Origin: Actinomycetes bacterium
GTDB lineage: Bacteria > Actinomycetota > Actinomycetes > JAHEKZ01
Length of the DNA: 8,740 bases
Assembly: GCA_027117675.1 (NCBI GenBank)
Contig: JAJAYM010000222.1
Location: 1 to 8,740 of the forward strand
Reading direction: 5' to 3'
A program made the position numbers and the translations under genes. This document shows, piece after piece, positions 1 to 5,976 of the stretch (positions are counted from its first letter, which is position 1; each line of letters starts with the position of its first letter). Below the pieces are notes generated by a model. It saw nothing but the letters and a program-made list of their open reading frames with translations. It was not told the DNA's origin and made no database searches.

Positions 1-687
1 CAGGTCGAGCCCACCACCGTGGATGTCGAACGCGCCGCCGAGGTACTTGTGCGCCATCGCCGAGCACTCCAGGTGCCAGCCGGGACGACCCACGCCCCAC
101 GGGGTGTCCCAGGACGGCTCGCCGGGCTTGGCCGACTTCCACAATGCGAAGTCGCGCGGGTCGCGCTTGGCGTCCGGCGCCCCGTCGGCCGCTGGCAGCA
201 TCTCGTCGGGTCGCTGCCCCGAGAGCTCGCCGTACTGCGGCCAGGACGCGACGTCAAAGTAGACGTCGCCGCCAACCGCATACGCGTGGCCGGCGTCGAT
301 CAGCTGATGCATCAGGACGATCATCTCGGGGACGTGCCCCGTGGCGCGCGGCTCGCCGGCTGGGGGAAGGCAGCCGAGGACGTCGTACGCGGCGGCGAAC
401 GCCCGCTCGTTGCGCATCGCCAGCTGCCAGAAAGGGATCCCTTCGTCGTCGGCGCTGGCGATGATTTTGTCGTCGATATCAGTGACGTTGCGCACCAGGG
501 TGACCTCGAACCCACGGTGGGCGAACCAGCGGCTGATGACGTCAAAAACAATGCCGCTGCGGATGTGCCCGATGTGCGGAGGGGCCTGCACGGTGGCGCC
601 GCACAGGTAGATCGACACCTGACCAGGACGGAGCGGTGCGAACTCCCGCGTCCGGCGAGCAGCAGTGTCGTAGAGCGAGATCGTCAC
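1..687 (-). CDS. cysS: Cysteinyl-tRNA synthetase, N-terminal half (cut by window edge)
   Basis: Class I aminoacyl-tRNA synthetase that activates cysteine with ATP and loads it on tRNA-Cys in the cytoplasm. The 229 residues visible are the N-terminal part of a protein usually about 460-470 long. Seen: the first zinc-ligand cysteine at C29 in YLCGATV, the HIGH motif at 38-41, the family-typical NVTDIDDKII segment, and GWHLECSAM with the second zinc cysteine at C208, followed by DIHGGGLDL at the window edge. The KMSKS loop lies outside. NVTDIDDK and GGGLDL fit CysS; the mycothiol ligase MshC is the alternative paralogue, but its HIGH-region sequence differs. Start: GTG at 687 is forced, because an in-frame TAG lies four codons upstream with no other start codon between. 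There is no purine-rich ribosome site, and a TAGCCT hexamer sits 6 bases upstream, so translation is probably leaderless. It follows ispF after 78 bases. Confidence 0.96.
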   Translation of the reverse strand, partial: MTISLYDTAARRTREFAPLRPGQVSIYLCGATVQAPPHIGHIRSGIVFDVISRWFAHRGFEVTLVRNVTDIDDKIIASADDEGIPFWQLAMRNERAFAAAYDVLGCLPPAGEPRATGHVPEMIVLMHQLIDAGHAYAVGGDVYFDVASWPQYGELSGQRPDEMLPAADGAPDAKRDPRDFALWKSAKPGEPSWDTPWGVGRPGWHLECSAMAHKYLGGAFDIHGGGLDL

Positions 688-699
688 CGGTGAAGGCTA
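688..699 (-). promoter_or_regulatory. Probable leaderless promoter of cysS (-10 TAGCCT)
   Basis: On the minus strand TAGCCT (699-694) is followed by six bases and then the GTG start of cysS. TANNNT ending 6-7 bases before a start codon is the known actinobacterial geometry for transcripts that begin at the start codon. No Shine-Dalgarno sequence is present. No convincing -35 hexamer is seen. Confidence 0.5.
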
Positions 700-717
700 C
701 CGGGATGTCCACAAGAT

Positions 718-760
718 GAACGCATCGCTTGTTCCGCCAGTGCGGGTGAATGCGTCGTTC
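718..760 (-). terminator. Nested hairpin between ispF and cysS
   Basis: Outer arms: GAACGCAT at 718-725 pairs with ATGCGT (750-755) plus TTC (758-760), leaving two unpaired bases. An inner stem CCGC (734-737) / GCGG (742-745) closes on a four-base loop. It starts six bases after the ispF stop, as a terminator would. No run of T follows in the minus direction, so it may instead be a processing or attenuation structure. Confidence 0.4.
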
Positions 761-765
761 TTGGG

Positions 766-1242
766 TTAGCGGGGGACGATCAGGGCGGTGGCGATGGCGG
801 CGATGCCTTCACCGCGTCCGGTGAGGCCGAGCCCGTCGGTGGTGGTCCCGCTCACCGAGACGGGCGCATCACAGGCAGCACCGAGGGCCGCCTCGGCCTC
901 CTGTCGTCGCGGTCCGATCTTGGGGCGCTCGCCGATCACCTGCACGGCCACGTTGCCGATGGTGAACCCAGCCTCGCCCACCAGGCGCGCGCACTCGGCC
1001 AGCAGCCGGGCACCGGACGCCTCGGCCCACTCTGGCCGGTCAGTGCCGAAGACCGTTCCGAGGTCGCCCAACCCAGCTGCCGACAACAGCGCGTCGCAGC
1101 ACGCATGGGCCGCAACGTCTCCGTCGGAGTGGCCGCTGCAACCGGCCGGCTCAGCCGGCCACGCGAGCCCAGCCAACGCCATCGGGCGCCCGACCTCGAG
1201 CGGGTGCACGTCGACGCCGACGCCAACACGGGGAGTCGGCAC
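766..1242 (-). CDS. ispF: 2-C-methyl-D-erythritol 2,4-cyclodiphosphate synthase
   Basis: Fifth step of the MEP isoprenoid pathway: cyclises CDP-methylerythritol 2-phosphate to ME-cyclodiphosphate and releases CMP. Acts as a cytoplasmic homotrimer with zinc. At 158 residues it has normal length. Seen: DVH at 11-13 (metal ligands D11 and H13), GHSDGDVAAHA at 37-47 (H38, and metal ligand H46), and the C-terminal TTTDGLGLTGRGEGIA segment that forms part of the CDP site. Start: GTG at 1242 shares its first base with the last base of the ispD stop (TAGTG), which implies translational coupling; no separate ribosome site is seen. The stop is TAA at 768-766, followed by a hairpin. Cooperates directly with IspD upstream. 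No anomalies. Confidence 0.97.
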   Translation of the reverse strand: MPTPRVGVGVDVHPLEVGRPMALAGLAWPAEPAGCSGHSDGDVAAHACCDALLSAAGLGDLGTVFGTDRPEWAEASGARLLAECARLVGEAGFTIGNVAVQVIGERPKIGPRRQEAEAALGAACDAPVSVSGTTTDGLGLTGRGEGIAAIATALIVPR

Positions 1243-1949
1243 TAGTGCACCCCAGCCGAACGTCGACGGGCCAGCACCGCTTCGGCCAGCAGCAAGTCGA
1301 TCGGACGCGTCACTTTGAATCCGTCCTCAGATCCAGGGATCACCATCACCGGACGACCGAAGTGCTCGACGAGCCCGGCGTCGTCGGAGGCGTCCTCGAG
1401 TCCGTGCTCGGCCGCATCGCGATGTGCCGACTCCAACACGATGCGCGCAAAGCCTTGCGGCGTCTGGGCTGCTCGTAGATGCGAGCGGTCGACGGTCGCC
1501 TCGACGCGTCCCGCCGTGTCGACCTGCTTGATGGTGTCGGTGACCGCAACGACGGGGACGACGGCGTCGGCACCGGCACGGACGGCGGACGTCACGGCGT
1601 CGATCACCTCGTCCGGCACCAGCGGTCGCGCGGCGTCATGCACCAGCACGACGTCGATGTCGTCCGGGATCGCCTGCAGAGCGAGCGCGACCGACTGCTG
1701 ACGCGTCCGGCCTCCGGTGACAACGTGCAGCTCGGTATCGCCGGCGACGAGATGCAACAACCGGCTCACGCGGGACTCCTGGCCGCCAGGGGCGGCAACC
1801 ACGATCACGTCGACAGAGCGAGCTTCGGCGAGCGCGCGTACCGCGTGCGCCAGGAGCGGCTGGCCGGCAAGGTCGCGGAGCGCCTTCGGCTCACCGGGGC
1901 CGAGCCGTTCGCCGCGACCAGCAGCCGGGACGATGGCAGCCGCCCTCAC
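1242..1949 (-). CDS. ispD: 2-C-methyl-D-erythritol 4-phosphate cytidylyltransferase
   Basis: Third step of the MEP pathway: couples CTP and methylerythritol 4-phosphate to CDP-methylerythritol, releasing pyrophosphate. Length 235, normal for the stand-alone enzyme, so this is not an IspDF fusion. Seen: nucleotide loop PAAGRGERLG (8-17) with R15 and K22 matching E. coli Arg20 and Lys27, GGRTRQQSV (79-87), VHDAARP with D105 (E. coli Asp106), DTIK (138-141), R155 (E. coli Arg157), AQTPQGF (161-167), and FKVT with K212 (E. coli Lys213). Start: GTG at 1949 overlaps the TGA of the upstream PIN/TRAM gene as GTGA, a 4-base overlap; a GAGGTGGAG stretch upstream inside that gene can act as ribosome site. 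The stop overlaps ispF by one base. IspE is not in this window. Confidence 0.97.
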   Translation of the reverse strand: MRAAAIVPAAGRGERLGPGEPKALRDLAGQPLLAHAVRALAEARSVDVIVVAAPGGQESRVSRLLHLVAGDTELHVVTGGRTRQQSVALALQAIPDDIDVVLVHDAARPLVPDEVIDAVTSAVRAGADAVVPVVAVTDTIKQVDTAGRVEATVDRSHLRAAQTPQGFARIVLESAHRDAAEHGLEDASDDAGLVEHFGRPVMVIPGSEDGFKVTRPIDLLLAEAVLARRRSAGVH

Positions 1950-3073
1950 CGGGCTGGCTCCACCTCGTGCTTGTTCATGGGGACAGGTTCCCCTACTAGC
2001 CGGGAGAACACCAAACGTCCGTTGGCGGTCGTGAGCACGCTGGTCACCTGGACGAGCACCTCGTGGCCAACGAACTCGCGGCCCCGCTCGACCACCACCA
2101 TCGTGCCGTCGTCGAGGTATCCCACCCCCTGGCCGACTTCCTTGCCGGTCTTGGTCACGAGCACCACAGCCTCATCGCCTGCGGTGACCGGCGGGCGCAG
2201 GGCCAGGGCGAGCGCATGCAGGTTGAGCACTCGGACGCCGGCGATCCCGGCGGCTTTGGCGAGGTTGGTGTCGAGGGTCAGCAGCGCGGCGTCCTTGTCG
2301 ATGGCCAGCCGGACGAGCTTGGCGTCCACCTCGGGGACGCCCGGAACGGTGTCGTCGAGCACCACGACCTCGATGCCCGGCTCGCGCTTGAGCGTCTCGC
2401 GCACCTCGAGCCCGCGCCTTCCCTTGCCGCGTCGCAGATCGTCGCCGGCGTCGGCGAAACCTTGCAGCTCACCGATCACTGGTGCCGCCAGGTAGATCTG
2501 GCCGTGCAGAAATCCGGCCCGCACGACGTCGACGATGCGTCCGTCGATTGCGACCGACGTGTCGATGATCTTGGGATACGCGGCGGCGGCCGACGACGGT
2601 GGAGCCATGCCGGCCTTGGCACCGAACATGCCGATCATCGAATCCCGCTTGGACGCTCCGACCCGGAAGCCGAGCATGCCGAGGACGAAAACTGCGAAGC
2701 CGAAGATCGGAATAGCCAACGCCGGGGTCCCGATGAAGAAGATCGGCCAGGCGACGGCTACTCCGAGAAAAACGCCGACCATGCCGCCGAACACACCGCC
2801 GACGATCGTCTCAGCCGAGACGGAGCGGAGCCGCTCTTCGGTGCGATCCACGGCCGCGACGGTGCTGCGTCCGAGCACTCCGCCGATGGCGTAGCCAATG
2901 AAGGATCCGAGCACGACGCCCAGAAGTGCTCCGTCGACGCCGGCGAACGCAGTCTCATCGAGGTTCCACTGTGAGCCAACGAGCGAGCCGAGGCCCGCGA
3001 AGAACACCACAACGAAGAGGCGCAAGAGTTCGACGACGCCGCTCGGGACGCGCGCGAGCCGGGGGCGTCTCAT
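1946..3073 (-). CDS. YacL-like membrane PIN/TRAM-domain protein (putative nuclease)
   Basis: A 375-residue protein of the architecture known from Bacillus YacL: four predicted membrane helices (about 13-33, 48-68, 89-110, 112-137), a PIN domain (about 167-290) and a C-terminal TRAM RNA-binding domain (about 297-358). The PIN acidic residues are all present: D171 in IIDTSVAIDGR, E202 in GELQGF, D250 and D268 in LLTLDTN. This makes a metal-dependent RNase plausible, tethered on the cytoplasmic face; the substrate is not known for the family as far as I know. Start: ATG at 3073, preceded by GAGGAG six bases upstream. It overlaps ispD by 4 bases, and its place just before ispD-ispF matches the Bacillus order yacL-ispD-ispF, which supports orthology. 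carD lies 95 bases upstream. Confidence 0.92.
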   Translation of the reverse strand: MRRPRLARVPSGVVELLRLFVVVFFAGLGSLVGSQWNLDETAFAGVDGALLGVVLGSFIGYAIGGVLGRSTVAAVDRTEERLRSVSAETIVGGVFGGMVGVFLGVAVAWPIFFIGTPALAIPIFGFAVFVLGMLGFRVGASKRDSMIGMFGAKAGMAPPSSAAAAYPKIIDTSVAIDGRIVDVVRAGFLHGQIYLAAPVIGELQGFADAGDDLRRGKGRRGLEVRETLKREPGIEVVVLDDTVPGVPEVDAKLVRLAIDKDAALLTLDTNLAKAAGIAGVRVLNLHALALALRPPVTAGDEAVVLVTKTGKEVGQGVGYLDDGTMVVVERGREFVGHEVLVQVTSVLTTANGRLVFSRLVGEPVPMNKHEVEPAR

Positions 3074-3082
3074 GCGGGCTCC

Positions 3083-3161
3083 TCGTGGGACAGTCGGGCA
3101 GTCTTCCCTGTCCTTGTCGGCACGAAGACGGCCAAACCGAAGCCCAATGCTCCCACGTGGG
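3083..3161 (-). other. carD to PIN/TRAM spacer: hairpin and palindrome
   Basis: The 95-base gap holds an inverted repeat GGACAG (3088-3093) / CTGTCC (3108-3113), extendable by two inner G-C pairs, placed just before the ribosome site of the downstream gene. A perfect ten-base palindrome CCCACGTGGG lies at 3152-3161, just after the carD stop. Neither is followed by a T run, so termination is doubtful. The hairpin could modulate read-through or translation of the operon behind carD. Confidence 0.3.
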
Positions 3162-3168
3162 GGACGGG

Positions 3169-3651
3169 TTAGCTGGCGAGGACCTCATCGAGGATGGCCT
3201 CGGCCTTGTCCTCATTGGTCTTCTCAGCCAGCGCAAGCTCAGACACCAGGATCTGGCGGGCCTTGGCCAGCATCCGCTTCTCGCCGGCCGACAGGCCGCG
3301 GTCTTGCTCGCGGCGGAAGAGGTCGCGGACGACCTCGGCCACCTTGATCACGTCGCCGGAGGCGAGCTTCTCGAGGTTGGCCTTGTAGCGGCGCGACCAG
3401 TTGGTGGGCTCCTCGGTGTACGGCATCCGGAGGACGGTGAATACCCGCTCCAGGCCAGCGGCGTCCACAACGTCGCGGACGCCGACGTACTCGGCGTTGT
3501 CGGCTGGGACACGTACCGTGAGGTCGCCTTGGGCCACCTTCAGTACCAGATAGAGCCGCTCTTCACCCTTGACGACCCGGGTCTCCATGGCCTCGATCTT
3601 GGCAGCGCCATGATGGGGGTAGACGACCGTCTCGCCGACCTCGAACGTCAT
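3169..3651 (-). CDS. carD: CarD-family RNA polymerase-binding transcription regulator
   Basis: Binds the RNA polymerase beta subunit and stabilises the open complex at rRNA and many housekeeping promoters. Length 160, against 162 in Mycobacterium tuberculosis. The N-terminal polymerase-interaction domain spans about 1-55 (FEVGETVVYPHHGAAKIEA); R25 and R47, which in the mycobacterial protein contact polymerase, are at the same positions. The helical C-terminal DNA-binding domain (about 65-160) keeps W85 in TNWSRRYK, the residue that wedges into the upstream edge of the bubble. Start: ATG at 3651; AGGGG lies about ten bases upstream. A leader of about 60 bases runs from an extended -10 near 3720. 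Neighbouring ispD-ispF-cysS downstream is also the order in mycobacteria. No anomalies. Confidence 0.96.
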   Translation of the reverse strand: MTFEVGETVVYPHHGAAKIEAMETRVVKGEERLYLVLKVAQGDLTVRVPADNAEYVGVRDVVDAAGLERVFTVLRMPYTEEPTNWSRRYKANLEKLASGDVIKVAEVVRDLFRREQDRGLSAGEKRMLAKARQILVSELALAEKTNEDKAEAILDEVLAS

Positions 3652-3679
3652 GTGGTGGTGTCCCCTCGTTGCGGCTAGG

Positions 3680-3705
3680 ACTCCGGCGGATGTGCCGTCT
3701 GGAGT
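3680..3705 (-). other. Inverted repeat in the carD leader
   Basis: ACTCCGGC (3680-3687) and GCCGtctGGAGT (3694-3705) form an imperfect hairpin with a short bulge within the predicted untranslated leader of carD, about 30-55 bases before its ATG. It could affect mRNA stability or translation; no known riboswitch is recognised. Confidence 0.3.
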
Positions 3706-3719
3706 TGTGTGTGGTGCCT

Positions 3720-3728
3720 AGTCTAACA
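3720..3728 (-). promoter_or_regulatory. Extended -10 promoter element for carD
   Basis: The minus strand reads TGT-TAGACT (3728-3720): a TANNNT hexamer with the TGn extension typical of extended -10 sigma-A promoters. It is about 69 bases upstream of the carD ATG. The -35 region at normal spacing (around 3743-3748) has no TTGACA likeness, which extended -10 promoters tolerate. This is the best promoter candidate in the spacer. Confidence 0.45.
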
Positions 3729-3787
3729 CGTCCCCGGACCGTCTCTCGCGGTGTTTCCGCAGGTCAGAGGGTGTTCGCGACGGGAAG

Positions 3788-3805
3788 AACCCCGACTCAG
3801 GGGTT
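3788..3805 (+). repeat. Perfect inverted repeat AACCCC-6-GGGGTT
   Basis: AACCCC (3788-3793) and GGGGTT (3800-3805) are separated by six bases in the spacer between divergent carD and the plus-strand gene at 3907. The second arm runs into a TTGACA sequence (3804-3809). The size and symmetry fit a small operator, but no regulator can be named. Confidence 0.3.
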
Positions 3806-3890
3806 GACAGAAAGGCACCTGCCGTGGCACGCGCGCGCCTGCACCGGTGTCGGCACTGTGAACGGGCGCGTAGTCGCGCCGCCCCGCTCA

Positions 3891-3906
3891 GGGGGATACT
3901 CCTCCC
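3891..3906 (+). promoter_or_regulatory. Start region of the thioredoxin-like gene: RBS or leaderless -10
   Basis: The sequence before the ATG at 3907 can be read in two ways. GGGGGA (3891-3896) is a ribosome-site candidate about ten bases upstream. GATACT (3895-3900) lies exactly six bases before the ATG, the geometry of the leaderless promoters elsewhere in this window, though its first base is not T. GGGGGA can also pair with TCCTCC (3900-3905) across a three-base loop, covering both elements. Confidence 0.35.
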
Positions 3907-4671
3907 ATGAGCGGCGCGCACGGAACCGGGCCGAGCCCGGATGGGCGGCACGACGACCTGCTACCAGAAGACCTGGACGGGCTGACCCTGCACGCCCCTG
4001 ACGACCTTCGAGACCTCGCCGCCGATCGGGACGCATGGCTCGACGAAGAGATCCGACCAGCGCCCCCGGCTGGCGGCACGTGGGCGGCGCGGCGCGAGGC
4101 GCGACGGCGTCGGTTGGCGCTGACCGCGGGCGTCCTGGTGGTAGCCCTGCTGATCGTTGCGGTATCCAGCGCGGTTGGCGCGTGGATCGTCGGGCCGCAG
4201 GCGTCCCCGCCGGCGGCCGCTCCGTTGGCCGACGCGGCACCCGACCCCGGCCAGATCGGTGGGCTCTTGCCCGAGGATGTCGTCCTGCAGGATGGCGCGA
4301 CCCTGATCAGCGCGCGATCGGTTCGACCTTCGGTGATCGCCCTGATCCCGGCCGCGTGCGATGAGTGCGCTGAGCTGCTCGAGGGCGTCGCGGAGCAGGC
4401 GGGCTCCTTCGGCGTCTCGACGGTTGCTATTGGTAGCCCCGACCAGGTCGACCAGCTAGCCGCGCTGACCCAGAGCGTTGGCCCGCTGCAGCTCTCGACC
4501 TTGACTGACCCCGCCAACAGCCTGCGGGTCGCCTACGGGCTCACTGGCATCACGCTGCTGCTCGTGCGCAACGACGGCGTGGTCGCTGACGTGGTGCGCA
4601 ACCCCACCCCAGACACCCGACTGGAGGGCGCCCTGGTCGAGCTGGTGCCTGCAGGGGCCAGCTCAACCTGA
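3907..4671 (+). CDS. Single-pass membrane protein with thioredoxin-like extracytoplasmic domain
   Basis: A 254-residue protein not assigned to a named family. Residues 1-66 are charged and presumably cytoplasmic, with an acidic stretch DLDGLTLHAPDDLRDL and then a basic patch (ARREARRRR, 61-69). One membrane helix spans about 70-95, followed by an Ala/Pro-rich linker (99-113) and an outer domain (about 115-250). That domain looks thioredoxin-like: a beta strand VIALIPAA leads into a CxxC motif, C151-D-E-C154, with a helix behind, and TGITLLLVRNDGVVADVV (213-230) resembles the beta3-beta4 region. The usual cis-proline before beta3 is not visible, so redox activity is uncertain. Positive-inside topology supports an outward-facing domain. 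The ATG at 3907 follows a GGGGGA or GATACT element. A lipoprotein gene follows 49 bases downstream. Possible roles are a thiol oxidoreductase or a peroxiredoxin-like degenerate domain. Confidence 0.8.
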   Translation: MSGAHGTGPSPDGRHDDLLPEDLDGLTLHAPDDLRDLAADRDAWLDEEIRPAPPAGGTWAARREARRRRLALTAGVLVVALLIVAVSSAVGAWIVGPQASPPAAAPLADAAPDPGQIGGLLPEDVVLQDGATLISARSVRPSVIALIPAACDECAELLEGVAEQAGSFGVSTVAIGSPDQVDQLAALTQSVGPLQLSTLTDPANSLRVAYGLTGITLLLVRNDGVVADVVRNPTPDTRLEGALVELVPAGASST

Positions 4672-4687
4672 GGGCCGGGTAAGGCCC
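4672..4687 (+). terminator. Short G+C hairpin after the thioredoxin-like gene
   Basis: GGGCC (4672-4676) and GGCCC (4683-4687) form a five-base-pair stem with a six-base loop directly after the stop codon. It has no T tail. It may be a weak terminator separating this gene from the lipoprotein gene, which has its own promoter candidate. Confidence 0.3.
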
Positions 4688-4708
4688 GGGGGCGTGATGG
4701 CCAGTGGA

Positions 4709-4720
4709 TACGCTGGTGCC
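4709..4720 (+). promoter_or_regulatory. Probable leaderless promoter of the lipoprotein gene (-10 TACGCT)
   Basis: TACGCT at 4709-4714 is followed by GGTGCC and then ATG at 4721. The six-base distance fits a transcript that starts at the ATG. The same hexamer stands before phoU. It decides between the possible starts 4694, 4697 and 4721 in favour of 4721, because the first two lie upstream of the presumed transcription start. Confidence 0.5.
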
Positions 4721-5239
4721 ATGACCCGCTCGCTCGCCCTCGTCCCCCCTGGCTTGCGGCTGCCGATCGTCGCGGCCGTCTCAGCCCTCCTCGTGCTCAG
4801 CGGATGCGCGGCTGGCCAGTCAGCGCAGACCAGTCAGCCGTACAACCCCTCCGACGGCCGCAACGTCAACATCCCAGCGGACGCCGGATTCGACGACCCG
4901 TACCTGGCGGTGCGCAATGCGCTCGTCGTCAGCGACGGCGGGGCGGCGTCCCTCACCGTCACCCTGGTCAACAACAGCGACGAGGCCGACGTGCTGACCG
5001 AAGCGACGATCGGCGACCAGCCAGCGACGTTCGTCGGCGGTGCTGTCGAGATCGGTCCGCGCCAACGCGTCGCCATCGGCGGCGGCACTGAGCGGATCGC
5101 GCTCGTCCGCGAGGGCGGCGTTCAACCAGGCGACTGGACTGAGCTGACCCTCAACTTCACCAGGGCGGGCAGCACCACGATCGACGTTCTGGTGATTGCT
5201 TCCGACGACGAGTACGCGGCCCTCGGCGAATCCGCCTAG
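4721..5239 (+). CDS. Putative secreted lipoprotein of unknown function
   Basis: From ATG 4721 the protein has 172 residues. The first 28 form a lipoprotein signal peptide: MTR, a hydrophobic core, and the lipobox LVLSGC with the lipid-bearing cysteine at residue 29, so the mature protein is anchored on the outer face of the membrane. The mature part starts with a polar linker, then NPSDGRNVNIP and a run of alternating strands (LTVTLVNNSDEADVLTEATIG, split by turns) that suggests one Ig-like or PCuAC-like beta sandwich. I see no His/Met metal cluster of the copper chaperone PCuAC family, so that function is not claimed. The reading frame is open to GTG 4694, which would add nine residues, but the signal peptide is cleaner and a -10 hexamer sits six bases before 4721. 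The gene is convergent with regX3, 56 bases away. Confidence 0.85.
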   Translation: MTRSLALVPPGLRLPIVAAVSALLVLSGCAAGQSAQTSQPYNPSDGRNVNIPADAGFDDPYLAVRNALVVSDGGAASLTVTLVNNSDEADVLTEATIGDQPATFVGGAVEIGPRQRVAIGGGTERIALVREGGVQPGDWTELTLNFTRAGSTTIDVLVIASDDEYAALGESA

Positions 5240-5246
5240 CCCGCAG

Positions 5247-5263
5247 TGGCGGTTCATCCGCCG
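5247..5263. terminator. Hairpin between convergent lipoprotein gene and regX3
   Basis: TGGCGG (5247-5252) pairs with CCGCCG (5258-5263) over a five-base loop, eight bases after the lipoprotein stop. A second palindrome, GGGACGTCCC, lies at 5278-5287, close to the regX3 stop. Neither has a T run. The location between converging genes supports termination in one or both directions. Confidence 0.45.
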
Positions 5264-5295
5264 CAGGCCGAACCCTGGGGACGTCCCGGCGGGCG

Positions 5296-5976
5296 TCAGC
5301 CCTCGAACTTGTAGCCGAGTCCCCGCAGCGTCACGATGTGACGCGGGTGCGCCGGGTCGTCCTCGATCTTGGCGCGCAGCCGCTTGACGTGGACGTCGAG
5401 CGTCTTGGTGTCACCGACGTAATCCGATCCCCACACTCGGTCGATGAGCTGCATCCTGGTGAGGACGCGTCCGGCGTTGCGTAGCAACATCTCCAGCAGC
5501 TCGAACTCTTTGAGCGGCAGCTTCAAAATGTCGCCGTGCACCGTGACGACGTGACGCTCGATGTCCATCCGCACCGGGCCACCCTCGAGCACGGGCGGCA
5601 GCAGCTCTTCGGCGTCGCCACCGCGGCGTAGCACAGCGCGAATCCGGGCCACCAGCTCTCGGCTGGAGAACGGCTTGGTGACGTAGTCGTCGGCGCCGAG
5701 CTCGAGGCCGACGACCTTGTCGATCTCGCTGTCCTTGGCGGTGAGCATGATGACCGGCACGTTCGAGCGTTGCCGGATCGTGCGACAGACCTCAGTGCCC
5801 GAGATGCCCGGCAGCATCAGGTCGAGCAGCACCAGGTCGGCGCCGTTGCGTTCAAAGTCGTCGAGCGCATCAGGCCCGTTGGTGGCAACGGCGACGTCGT
5901 ATCCCTCCTTTCGCAGCATGTACGACAGGGCGTCGCTGAACGACTCTTCGTCCTCGACGACTAACACTCGCGTCAC
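5296..5976 (-). CDS. regX3: Phosphate-responsive response regulator RegX3 (OmpR/PhoB type)
   Basis: DNA-binding partner of SenX3; in actinobacteria it activates phosphate-starvation genes such as pst and phoA. Length 226, typical. The receiver domain (1-118) has the acidic pair E8/D9 with E10, the phospho-acceptor D52 in LLDLMLPG, T79 in VIMLTAKD, and K101 in DDYVTKPFS. The winged-helix domain (about 130-226) has the family signatures LPLKEFELLEMLLRN, VWGSDY, and the recognition-helix segment TKTLDVHVKRLRAKIE, ending RGLGYKFEG. Start: GTG at 5976 overlaps the senX3 stop as GTGA (4 bases), with GAGGAG five to six bases upstream inside senX3, so the pair is translated together. Likely autoregulated through the GTTCACC-like array upstream of senX3. 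The name RegX3 rests on the strong SenX3/PhoU context; PhoB/PhoP is the functional equivalent in other lineages. Confidence 0.93.
   Translation of the reverse strand: MTRVLVVEDEESFSDALSYMLRKEGYDVAVATNGPDALDDFERNGADLVLLDLMLPGISGTEVCRTIRQRSNVPVIMLTAKDSEIDKVVGLELGADDYVTKPFSSRELVARIRAVLRRGGDAEELLPPVLEGGPVRMDIERHVVTVHGDILKLPLKEFELLEMLLRNAGRVLTRMQLIDRVWGSDYVGDTKTLDVHVKRLRAKIEDDPAHPRHIVTLRGLGYKFEG

Noticed and set aside
19..693. Long plus-strand open frame of 224 residues
   Set aside because: Antisense to cysS, whose motifs on the minus strand are unmistakable; the plus frame is Arg/Pro-rich with no recognisable domain.
1479..2974. Two long plus-strand frames (338 and 303 residues)
   Set aside because: Shadows of ispD and the PIN/TRAM gene caused by high GC at third codon positions; low-complexity composition.
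2926..3678. Plus-strand frame of 250 residues
   Set aside because: Antisense to carD, which has all key residues on the minus strand.
3804..3809. Consensus TTGACA as a -35 for the gene at 3907
   Set aside because: No -10-like hexamer at 16-18 bases downstream (the region reads GGCACGCG), and the gene start has a nearer -10 candidate. Kept only as part of the inverted repeat.
4694..4720. Upstream starts GTG 4694 and ATG 4697 for the lipoprotein
   Set aside because: They add nine residues before a complete signal peptide and lie upstream of the likely transcription start; ATG 4721 fits better.
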